A DNA stretch of 41,388 bases from CAIVAT01 sp037131145 (GTDB taxonomy: Bacteria > Bacteroidota > Bacteroidia > Bacteroidales > FEN-979): assembly GCA_037131145.1 (NCBI GenBank), contig JBAXRP010000011.1:1-41388 (forward strand), given 5' to 3'. Numbering within the stretch: the stretch's first letter is position 1; every line of letters starts with the position of its first letter. Position numbers and translations under genes: made by a program. This document shows, piece after piece, positions 24,278-31,683 of this stretch. The notes beneath the pieces were generated by a model, which was not told the origin of the DNA, made no database searches, and saw only the letters and a list, made by a program, of their open reading frames with translations.

Positions 24278-24540
24278 TTGGATTTCACCGTAAAAACAAT
24301 TTCAAAAACCTGTCTGCCTCCATTTTTTACGACTTTATCAGCATATAAGGAACTGACCATTATTGTATGCAACTCTAACCTTTGCGCCGGAGTCAGGCGA
24401 CGCCAAAAAGCGTAATTTGCCTCTTCCTGACCTTCGAAGTCTGAAAATATTAACCCTTTGGATGAATTCCGGTATCTTTCCGACTTCAGATATTCCGACA
24501 TCGGTTCATCAAACCGCGGCAACCATGATTCATCTTTCAT
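24274..24540 (-). CDS. Small partner protein of the nucleotidyltransferase
   Basis: An 88-residue protein with the segment FEGQEEANYAFWRRLTPAQR followed by LELHTIMVSSLYA. A short acidic helix followed by a Leu-Thr-Pro-x-x-Arg-Leu turn is the pattern I associate with small proteins encoded upstream of nucleotidyltransferase-domain toxins. The N-terminal 35 residues are unfamiliar. The 4-nt overlap with the nucleotidyltransferase gene argues for a functional pair; I infer it to be the antitoxin or adaptor. Confidence 0.65.
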   Translation of the reverse strand: MKDESWLPRFDEPMSEYLKSERYRNSSKGLIFSDFEGQEEANYAFWRRLTPAQRLELHTIMVSSLYADKVVKNGGRQVFEIVFTVKSK

Positions 24541-24589
24541 ATTCTACAGGGGAACTTCGGAAAGTATGATTGAAAAGCAAAAATGGTTT

Positions 24590-24901
24590 TCAGGTAACAT
24601 TCAGAAGCTCATCGAGACCCGATATCTTAAATGTTTTCTTAATAAATGGCTGACAATGAGCTATGGAAAATTGTCCGGGTTTGGTTTGTTTTGCAACATT
24701 GACACAAATCCGGATGAAGGAAGATGATATATAATCAACCTGGTTCAGGTCGAACACAATTTTCTCTTCATATTTTTCATCTTTCGCAGGAAGGTTAACC
24801 TGTATCATTTCACTCACTTTCTGGACGGCGAGAGTGTCCATCCTCCCTACAAAAGCTACTGTAAAGACCTTATCGTCGGGGTTATAACTAAACGTTACCA
24901 T
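24590..24901 (-). CDS. STAS-domain protein (anti-sigma factor antagonist-like)
   Basis: A 103-residue single-domain STAS protein: beta strands VFTVAFVGRMDT, a strand-turn KIVFDLNQVDYISSSFIRIC in which the Ser triplet takes the place of the regulatory phosphoserine of SpoIIAA, and a last helix IKKTFKISGLDELLNV. Such proteins usually bind an anti-sigma kinase (RsbW type) or a sensor scaffold, but neither gene is near. It begins 11 nt after the aldehyde dehydrogenase stop and is probably co-transcribed with it, which is unusual company. Confidence 0.83.
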   Translation of the reverse strand: MVTFSYNPDDKVFTVAFVGRMDTLAVQKVSEMIQVNLPAKDEKYEEKIVFDLNQVDYISSSFIRICVNVAKQTKPGQFSIAHCQPFIKKTFKISGLDELLNVT

Positions 24902-24912
24902 AAATTTAAAGA

Positions 24913-26346
24913 TTAATGATTTTTATAATATTCTTTCATAATTTCATCAGCTCCGAGCGATTCGTCGTAATACTTTGACTGATCATGGCTGAACCACAAT
25001 TCGTTAGGCATTCGGCGGCTGACGCGCTGAATATTGAGCAGATTTTTTGCGGTTATGTTTTCGGTTGTAATATTTTTACCTCCGGTTCCACAGCCCAATG
25101 TGAGCGATGGCGCAAGGTGGTTGAAAAAATAGCCGACGGCGCCTTGCGATGTTGGCGTATTTACAAGAATCCGACCGGCATTCAGCAATTCTGAATATTC
25201 CATTATCCGCTTTTCATCGTTGGCATAAATGCACGCGCTGTGACCGATTCCGCCAAGGTAATTCAGGTCAATGCACATGTTAACTGCGGTATTGTAATCC
25301 TTGGCAGAGTAAAAGGCAAGAATTGGCGCAAGCACTTCAACCGACAGCGGAAAATCTTTTCCAATGCCATCAAGTTTGGCCAACAGGATTTTTGTCCCTT
25401 CCGGAACGGTTATTCCGGCTTTGGCTGCAATAACTGAAACCGGCTGACCGACAACAAACGGACTCATACTCATCGTTTCAGCAACAATTGCGATCTTTTC
25501 CACTTTTTTTATCTCTTCTTGATTAAGGAAATAGCAGTGTTGATTTTCGAACTCTTCACGCACCTGTTTTTCAATTTTATCAACAACAACAATAGCCTGT
25601 TCGCTTGCGCAGATTGTCCCGTTATCAAAGGTTTTAGAGGAGATAATATTTTGCACGGCAAATGCAATGTCGGCGCTTTCATCAATAAAAACAGGCACAT
25701 TCCCCGGTCCTACGCCAATAGCCGGGTTCCCCGAACTATAAGCTGCCTTCACCAGTCCGGTTCCACCGGTTGCCAGTATAAGCGCGATTTTTGGATGAGC
25801 CATGATTGTTTGGGTGAAGTCTCTGCTGCCGGAGGAGATCATCTGGATACAATCTTCCGGGGCTCCGGCTGCAAGAGCTGCCTCATAGCAAATCCGCACT
25901 GTTTCGGCACACGATTTAGCTGCTCCACGATGTGCGCTGATGATAATCGGATTGCGCGATTTTAAACAGATAAGTATTTTGAACATTGTTGTTGAGGTAG
26001 GATTCGTCACCGGAATCACCGCAAGGATGGGTCCTAATGGCTGAGCAATCTCTGTTATTCCGGTTTTGGGATCAAAAGAGATAACCCCAACTGTCTTTTC
26101 ATTCCTGATACTTTCATAAACCAATTGAGTAGCGAGTACGTTTTTAATAACTTTGTTTTCCCACTTGCCCATTCCGGTCTCCTCCTGCGCCATTTTTGCA
26201 AGTTTCACCCGGTTATTGAAACCCGCTTTAAATACTGCCTCAACAATCAGGTCGGTTTGTTCCTGATTGTATTGATGGAATTCTGCTGACGCCAATTGTG
26301 CCTTATCAAGGATTTCATTGGCTTTTTCCTGTAGGTTTTCTGCCAT
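24913..26346 (-). CDS. CoA-acylating aldehyde dehydrogenase (AdhE N-domain/EutE-like)
   Basis: A 477-residue aldehyde dehydrogenase superfamily enzyme, expected to interconvert acetyl- or acyl-CoA and the aldehyde with NAD(H). The catalytic cysteine is Cys246 in FDNGTICASEQ; ILATGGTGLVKAAYSSGNPA and GVGPGNVPVFIDESAD are characteristic of the acylating subfamily that forms the N-terminal half of AdhE. The iron alcohol dehydrogenase half of AdhE is absent, and there are no microcompartment shell genes. It likely acts in fermentation, disposing of reducing equivalents. A STAS gene follows at 11 nt. Confidence 0.88.
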   Translation of the reverse strand: MAENLQEKANEILDKAQLASAEFHQYNQEQTDLIVEAVFKAGFNNRVKLAKMAQEETGMGKWENKVIKNVLATQLVYESIRNEKTVGVISFDPKTGITEIAQPLGPILAVIPVTNPTSTTMFKILICLKSRNPIIISAHRGAAKSCAETVRICYEAALAAGAPEDCIQMISSGSRDFTQTIMAHPKIALILATGGTGLVKAAYSSGNPAIGVGPGNVPVFIDESADIAFAVQNIISSKTFDNGTICASEQAIVVVDKIEKQVREEFENQHCYFLNQEEIKKVEKIAIVAETMSMSPFVVGQPVSVIAAKAGITVPEGTKILLAKLDGIGKDFPLSVEVLAPILAFYSAKDYNTAVNMCIDLNYLGGIGHSACIYANDEKRIMEYSELLNAGRILVNTPTSQGAVGYFFNHLAPSLTLGCGTGGKNITTENITAKNLLNIQRVSRRMPNELWFSHDQSKYYDESLGADEIMKEYYKNH

Positions 26347-26438
26347 TGTTTTGGTATATTAATTTCAGTGGATAAAAATATATATTTTTCCTTAGCCTGC
26401 GTTATATAGTTGAGTCCGGTATAAAAACTATTGATTTT

Positions 26439-26493
26439 GGGCTAAAGCCCATTGGACATCTTCATTTCCATATCCCCGACCTGAAGGTCTGGG
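26439..26493. repeat. Pair of short dispersed-type palindromes
   Basis: GGGCTaaAGCCC (26439-26450) is a perfect 5-bp hairpin, and GACCTgaAGGTC (26478-26489), extended by C-rich/G-rich flanks, is a second. The first resembles GGACTttAGTCC at 10508-10519. They sit between the aldehyde dehydrogenase promoter region and the 9-bp array. Confidence 0.6.
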
Positions 26494-26510
26494 CAACTCA
26501 AGTTGCTGAC

Positions 26511-26564
26511 CCTTCAATCCCTTCAATCCCTTCAATCCCTTCAATCCCTTCAATCCCTTCAATC
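26511..26564. repeat. 9-bp tandem repeat, six exact copies
   Basis: CCTTCAATC is repeated head to tail six times, ending 12 nt beyond the stop codon (26577) of the M49-like gene. There are no spacers. Copy number is likely variable by slippage. Confidence 0.92.
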
Positions 26565-26576
26565 CATCATCCCAAA

Positions 26577-28235
26577 CTACAATCCCAATACCGCAGTTCC
26601 CTGTTCGTAAACAATGTCTAAGGGGATATTAGCAGTTCTGAGTCTTTCGAGATCGGTTTGCAAAGCCTCCCTGATTTTTCCATTGGTTTCAAGATATGCG
26701 CTGGCGCCGGCGTAATCGCCATCGCCTTCAAACTTCAGAACCATGGCAGCCCATTTATTCATGGCTTCGCGGGTTTTCTCAAAGTTTACTTTGTAGGTTC
26801 CATTAGCTCCGCGCTCAAATGCGCCATTGTCGGCAAAGAAATTAAAGCACATCATGTTGGCTTTGCCATGAGCGCTGGCAGCTCCGAATCTAACCGAGCG
26901 AATCAATCCTGCCATATAAGTCACAAAACAATCCTCTGCGGTAATATCCTTAACCTCACCCTTTGCAATGAGTTGAGTGGTCATAAAAAGTCCGAGAATA
27001 TCTGCTTTTGCCTCCTCAAAAGATGAATACTTCTCTTTCAAAGCTGTGCGTACATTTCCTTTTCCGGTGATGGTGTTTTTAATGCCAAGTCCGTGCGCCA
27101 CTTCATGGAACATTACATTCGAGAAAAAGGCGTCGAACTTCACATTGACACGTTGTGAAGAATCAATAAGAACATTTGCGATAGGTAAAAGAATATAGTC
27201 GAATTTGGCGCGCATTGCATTTTTGAGTTGAAGGCGACGCGAACCCTTTGCAAGTTGTACCTTTTCATCATTTGGGAGGTTAATGGCGATGGTTTTGCTC
27301 ACTTTGTTCGAGTTTCCTGAAACAAAAATAACATCATAAGCATTCAGGTCGGAATCGGTACCCGGTTTCTCTTTCTTATATTTGGCTTCAACAGGAAGGT
27401 TTTGCTGCAATTCGGGCAGAAATGAGGCAAACTTAGCAAGTTTCAGGCTCCAATCCTTATCCTTTATCAACACCGCGCCTTCGTAGGCTGTTTTGTAACC
27501 AAAAAGTTCATCGTCATAATTTTCAATAGGACCGATGACGAAATCAATGGTATTATTTTTCATCTCCATCCATGCCATATCGCTTGCAAAATAATCGTCG
27601 GTTAGGAACGCCTCGGCGCGAAGCTCAAGGTATTTCTTCAATCCGGGATCTTCTGCCAGCATAGCTGCTTTTTTTAATAATTCAGAGGCGCGGGTGATTT
27701 TTTCCCGGTATGCTTCATGGTACCAAACCGCTTTCAACGATTTGTCATCGTTCCGTCGGATCAACGTATATTGGCTGGTTTTGTTTTTATCATTACATTT
27801 TTCAAACTCTTCTTTGGTCATATCCGACGGATAGAACAAAGCGCCGGCAGGTTTTTCGCCAAATCCGGGAATAAATGGTTTGTTGCCGTTCAATCGTTCC
27901 CAGGGACCATAATTTATTTCAGCAAACTGACGCATAAGTGAATCCTGGATGGTATCAAGAAAGGCTTTCTTATCGCCCAGAGTTTGTTCCCAATACAAAC
28001 CGTCAACAATCCCAGCCACTTCTATCAGCAAAGGGATCATCTGTTTTTCCTTTTCACTCAGTTTTGAAAGGTCGGTGGTGAGTTTAACAGATACATACTC
28101 GCTGATTTTTACTTTGAGCAGGGAATCTTCAGAGCTGAGAGCGGTAACTTTGCTACCCGGTTGCCGGTGACAACCGGTAAAGGCGAGGATAAATGATGCG
28201 GCAAGAAACAGCATCATTGTCATTTTTTTTAACAT
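26577..28235 (-). CDS. M49-like (dipeptidyl-peptidase III-related) zinc hydrolase lipoprotein
   Basis: A 552-residue protein that begins with a lipoprotein signal (MLKKMTMMLFLAASFILAFT, then GC; lipidated Cys22). The mature part matches the DPP III-related peptidases seen in Bacteroidota: a zinc motif HEVAH at about 377-381 followed by GLGIKN, and the second motif EEAKADILGLF at about 407-417. Unlike classical DPP III the zinc motif is HExxH rather than HExxGH, as in the nudix-3/peptidase hybrid family of plants and bacteria. It probably hydrolyses peptides at the cell envelope. I use the ATG at 28235; an upstream TTG-type frame from 28334 would add 33 residues before the signal peptide. Confidence 0.83.
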   Translation of the reverse strand: MLKKMTMMLFLAASFILAFTGCHRQPGSKVTALSSEDSLLKVKISEYVSVKLTTDLSKLSEKEKQMIPLLIEVAGIVDGLYWEQTLGDKKAFLDTIQDSLMRQFAEINYGPWERLNGNKPFIPGFGEKPAGALFYPSDMTKEEFEKCNDKNKTSQYTLIRRNDDKSLKAVWYHEAYREKITRASELLKKAAMLAEDPGLKKYLELRAEAFLTDDYFASDMAWMEMKNNTIDFVIGPIENYDDELFGYKTAYEGAVLIKDKDWSLKLAKFASFLPELQQNLPVEAKYKKEKPGTDSDLNAYDVIFVSGNSNKVSKTIAINLPNDEKVQLAKGSRRLQLKNAMRAKFDYILLPIANVLIDSSQRVNVKFDAFFSNVMFHEVAHGLGIKNTITGKGNVRTALKEKYSSFEEAKADILGLFMTTQLIAKGEVKDITAEDCFVTYMAGLIRSVRFGAASAHGKANMMCFNFFADNGAFERGANGTYKVNFEKTREAMNKWAAMVLKFEGDGDYAGASAYLETNGKIREALQTDLERLRTANIPLDIVYEQGTAVLGL

Positions 28236-28480
28236 CGGATTGATTTTTTTATGGTGTGCGAAATTAATAAAAAATATGAGTAACAGGCTGCTTACCAAAT
28301 CTGCATTATTAATGATAATATCCTGTTTTATCAATGAAAGATGGTTAGTTATAAGGAGGAAGCCGAAATCGTTTTCAACATTCCGTTCATTGTTATTTGA
28401 GCTGATGTTCGCGGGTTAGAATTGGAGGGACGTTCTGGGAGAAAAACAGAAATTCCAATTTTCAGAGCGCTCTCAATCCG
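28236..28480. other. Intergenic region, 245 nt
   Basis: Separates the M49-like gene start from the stop of the DUF190 gene. It should hold the M49-like gene's promoter, but I see no full TAnnTTTG match on the minus strand and no strong hairpin. Confidence 0.5.
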
Positions 28481-28846
28481 TCACAGAAAAAATCCTTTTC
28501 TCTTCCCGGATTTGTGTAGCACAATGGTTGTATTTTCAATAGTTATCAAGCCTCCTTTGGGAATTTTATCGAAATAGGGCAGAATGATTTCCACAAAGCC
28601 GTCTATCTTCGCAGTTTCGTCAACTATCTCGATCACAAGAGGTAATTTCTCGGTGATTTCCCATAGTTTCTGGGAATAAATAACGCTGCTTGCGCCATAG
28701 CCCATAAATCCTTTCAGAACGGTAGCCCCGGCAAGTCCATATCGTTTTGCCGCGAAAACAATCACATCATAAAGCGGGCGATGTTTGAATTTATCGGTTG
28801 AGCTGATATAAATTCGCAATAATTTTGCTTCGGCGTTGGTTTCCAT
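28481..28846 (-). CDS. DUF190 family protein (PII-like)
   Basis: A 121-residue cytoplasmic protein with the DUF190 pattern: LLRIYISSTDKFKHRPLYDV, GLAGATVLKGFMGYG, LPLVIEIVDETAKIDGFVEI and GGLITIENTTIVLHK. The fold resembles PII signalling proteins. DUF190 genes are commonly found next to crcB, as here, 3 nt downstream, so it probably has a regulatory role linked to the fluoride channel, though this is not established. Confidence 0.88.
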   Translation of the reverse strand: METNAEAKLLRIYISSTDKFKHRPLYDVIVFAAKRYGLAGATVLKGFMGYGASSVIYSQKLWEITEKLPLVIEIVDETAKIDGFVEIILPYFDKIPKGGLITIENTTIVLHKSGKRKGFFL

Positions 28847-28849
28847 GGT

Positions 28850-29230
28850 TTAGAAAGTTTTTAGGATGAACTGATGACCCAGAAACGTTGCGGTTAATCC
28901 AATAAATAGGCTGAGCGCGGAATAGAGTGCAAAATAGAAGAAGTCGCCGTCGCGAAGAAGAGCTAAATTTTCGTATGCAAATGCTGAAAATGTTGTAAAA
29001 CCGCCGCAAAATCCTACGGTGAGGAAAATTCTCAATTCTGAACTCATCACATCTCCTTTTTCTGAAATGCCGTAAAAAATGCCGAGGAGCAGGCAGCCGA
29101 TAATGTTGACTACGAAAGTGCCAACAGGGAACGAAGTCAAAAAAAGGTTGTGAAGATACCGCGAGGTGAGAAATCGTGAAACTGTGCCGAGGAAACCGCC
29201 GGCTCCCGCAATCAGGATTAGTTTTAACAT
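28850..29230 (-). CDS. crcB: Fluoride channel CrcB/Fluc
   Basis: A 126-residue protein with four membrane helices that exports fluoride as a dual-topology dimer. The signature elements are present: GGFLGTVSRFLTSRY at 11-25, the pore asparagine Asn42 in GTFVVNIIGC and GFCGGFTTFS at 73-82. Its start overlaps the end of the xanthine dehydrogenase-type gene by 7 nt and the DUF190 gene follows at 3 nt. No fluoride riboswitch is visible ahead of it, and the overlap leaves no room for one. Confidence 0.95.
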   Translation of the reverse strand: MLKLILIAGAGGFLGTVSRFLTSRYLHNLFLTSFPVGTFVVNIIGCLLLGIFYGISEKGDVMSSELRIFLTVGFCGGFTTFSAFAYENLALLRDGDFFYFALYSALSLFIGLTATFLGHQFILKTF

Positions 29231-31539
29231 TTATCGCCGGATTTAATTTTTTCTGTAGCCATCACAATCACTTCGCCGGTGGCGGGCAGTGAAAATTCCG
29301 GTTCGGTTTTATGATTTCCAACAGCCGAAATAGCATCCTTTATTGCCAGCCACACCGACAGTCCCAGCATGAAGGGAGGCTCTCCAACAGCTTTGCTTTT
29401 GCGAATAGTTCCAGGATTTGGAACATCCTGTAGGAGGTTTACCTGGAAATCAATGGGAATATCGTTGATCGTGGGGATTTTGTAAGTGTCGGGCGAATGA
29501 GTAAGGAGGTTGCCGGCTTTGTCCCATTTAATCTCCTCCGTTGTACACCATCCCACCCCCTGAATAAAGCCGCCGGTAATTTGCCCAATATCAATTCCGG
29601 GATTAACCGAATCGCCTGTGTCGTGAAGGATGTCGGCGCGCAGGAGAGTGTGACGTCCGGTTAGAATATCAACCATAACTTCCGAAACAGCCATGCCAAA
29701 GGAGTAGTAATAGAATGGTTTTCCCTGCCCGGTTTCGCGGTCGAAAAAGATGCCGGGAGTTTTATAAAATCCGGTGGAACTGAGGCTGACCTGATTCAGG
29801 TGCGCCGATTTACAGAGTTTTGCGAAAGAAATCTTTACAGATGTATCTAAGGAAGAATAAACGAAATTATCCTTGAAAACAATACTTTCCGGCGAAATCG
29901 TTATTTCGGGCTGTTGCGCTAACAATTCCGAGACCACTATAGGAATCAGTCTGGATTTAAGAATATCAATGGCGTTCTTCACTGCCATCCCGTTCAGGTC
30001 GCTGGCTGATGACGCGGCGGTGGGCGAAGTGTTGGGAACATTTGAGGTGTTGGTGGCGCTTACCTTTACAAATTCATGGGAGACGCCAAGTTCTGCGGCA
30101 GCGATCTGTAGGATTTTGGTATGCAACCCCTGTCCCATTTCTGTGCCGCCGTGATTGATTAGCGCCGTGCCGTCGGTATAAATATTTACCAGAGCTCCCG
30201 CCTGGTTGAGGAAGGACGAGGTGAAGGAGATGCCGAACTTTACCGGAGTCATTGCGACGCCTTTTTTTAAAAATTCGTTCTTCGCATTGAATTTGTTTAT
30301 TGCTTCACGCCGGCGTTGGTATTCCGATGAGGCGTAAATTTGGTCAAAGATCTTGAAAAGATTGTTGATCTCCACTGGCTGCCCGTAAGGGGTAAGGGTT
30401 CGTTCATGATACCCATAGAAATTAATATACCGAATCTCGGCGGCATCCTTTCCAAGAAAACGAGCAATCCTGTCGATTGCATTTTCGATTACAGCCATTC
30501 CCTGCGGCGCTCCGAACCCGCGGAAGGCGGTATTGGGCGGTAGATTTGTCTTCCATGCTCTGCCCACAATGCTTACGGCAGGTAGGTAATAGGCGTTGTC
30601 GGCATGAAGCATGGCGCGTTCGAGGATTGCGCGCGAAAGATCGCTGGCTGCGCCGGCGTCGGAATTGAGCTCAACCTTGTATGCCAGTATCAACCCGTCG
30701 TTGTCAAATCCGATTTCGTATTCAGAAAGAAAGCGGTGACGTTTGCCGGTCATTATCTGATCGTCGTCGCGGAAGAGGTGAATCTTCACAGGACAGCGTG
30801 TGGCGTCGGCGAGCAATGCCGCCCATGCAGCCACATGATTTCCCTGCGTCTCCTTGCCGCCAAAGCCTCCTCCAATTCGCCTGACCTCCACCTCCACCTC
30901 ATTTTTCTGAAGTCCGAGAACTTCGGCGATAATAGCCTGGGTTTCTGCCGGGTTTTGACTCGACGCATAAACTTTCATCTCCTTTCCCTCGCCCGGAACT
31001 ACAAGCGCCGACTGAGTTTCGAGATACCAGTGTTCCTGCGCGCCGGTTTTCAGGGTTCCACGGATTACGTGCGGAGCGTTTTTTAATGCCTTTTCAACAT
31101 TCCCGCGGGTGATTGTTCTTTCCGGCGCAATCAGGTTGGCATGAGCCATAGAAGTTTCAATATCAAGTATTGCCAGGAGTGGCGCGTATTCAATTGAAAT
31201 GAGTTTTTCAGCCTCATGCGCCGCCTCTTCGCTTTCGGCTGCGATAAGCGCCACTGCCTGCCCGATGAAGGTAACCTCTGATGAAGCGAGGCATATTTCA
31301 TCATGAAAGATTGGTCCCATCTGGTTTTCGCCTGGAATTTCGGCGGCGGTGAGAATAGATTTTACCCCTGCAACGCCTCTGGCTTTTGATACATCAATTG
31401 TGGTAATGGCTGCGTGGGCATGACGGCTGTAAACAACCCTTCCATGCAACAATTGGTCGTTAACTGCGATGTCCTCAATGAAAACCGATTCCCCGGTGAC
31501 ATGTTTTATGGCGCTGTCGTGATGAAAAAAAGTTGACAT
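29224..31539 (-). CDS. Xanthine dehydrogenase-type molybdopterin-binding subunit (XdhB-like), orphan
   Basis: A 771-residue large subunit of the molybdenum hydroxylase family. Motifs include VRRIGGGFGGKETQ, the FRGFGAPQGM substrate/cofactor segment, NHGGTEMGQGLHTK, and the catalytic glutamate in KAVGEPPFMLG near the C-terminus. It should oxidise hypoxanthine/xanthine or a similar heterocycle. The usual partner carrying the 2Fe-2S and FAD domains is missing: the next genes are crcB downstream and an OPT transporter upstream, with only a terminator between. The length matches two-subunit XdhA/B-type enzymes. Substrate is inferred from family resemblance only. Confidence 0.9.
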   Translation of the reverse strand: MSTFFHHDSAIKHVTGESVFIEDIAVNDQLLHGRVVYSRHAHAAITTIDVSKARGVAGVKSILTAAEIPGENQMGPIFHDEICLASSEVTFIGQAVALIAAESEEAAHEAEKLISIEYAPLLAILDIETSMAHANLIAPERTITRGNVEKALKNAPHVIRGTLKTGAQEHWYLETQSALVVPGEGKEMKVYASSQNPAETQAIIAEVLGLQKNEVEVEVRRIGGGFGGKETQGNHVAAWAALLADATRCPVKIHLFRDDDQIMTGKRHRFLSEYEIGFDNDGLILAYKVELNSDAGAASDLSRAILERAMLHADNAYYLPAVSIVGRAWKTNLPPNTAFRGFGAPQGMAVIENAIDRIARFLGKDAAEIRYINFYGYHERTLTPYGQPVEINNLFKIFDQIYASSEYQRRREAINKFNAKNEFLKKGVAMTPVKFGISFTSSFLNQAGALVNIYTDGTALINHGGTEMGQGLHTKILQIAAAELGVSHEFVKVSATNTSNVPNTSPTAASSASDLNGMAVKNAIDILKSRLIPIVVSELLAQQPEITISPESIVFKDNFVYSSLDTSVKISFAKLCKSAHLNQVSLSSTGFYKTPGIFFDRETGQGKPFYYYSFGMAVSEVMVDILTGRHTLLRADILHDTGDSVNPGIDIGQITGGFIQGVGWCTTEEIKWDKAGNLLTHSPDTYKIPTINDIPIDFQVNLLQDVPNPGTIRKSKAVGEPPFMLGLSVWLAIKDAISAVGNHKTEPEFSLPATGEVIVMATEKIKSGDKC

Positions 31540-31625
31540 TTTAATAATTTTTAAAACCCCTGCCTTTTCCTTTTATGGTATTGGGGACTGTAGAGAGGCA
31601 TGAAACATATTTCAATTTCGCAATT

Positions 31626-31664
31626 TAAAAAGAAAGCTGCCTCAAAACAGATGAAACAGCTTTC
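31626..31664 (-). terminator. Rho-independent terminator of the OPT transporter gene
   Basis: On the minus strand GAAAGCTG (31664-31657) pairs with CAGCTTTC (31639-31632) across a 17-nt loop and is followed by a T-run. It starts 19 nt after the transporter stop codon. Confidence 0.8.
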
Positions 31665-31683
31665 CTGATGTGGTTAAAACTTT

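Noticed and set aside
28850..29230. Fluoride riboswitch ahead of crcB
   Set aside because: The crcB start overlaps the upstream gene by 7 nt, leaving no leader, and no riboswitch-like sequence was recognised.
30604..31086. Plus-strand open frame of 160 codons
   Set aside because: It lies wholly within the xanthine dehydrogenase-type gene on the other strand and has no recognisable features.
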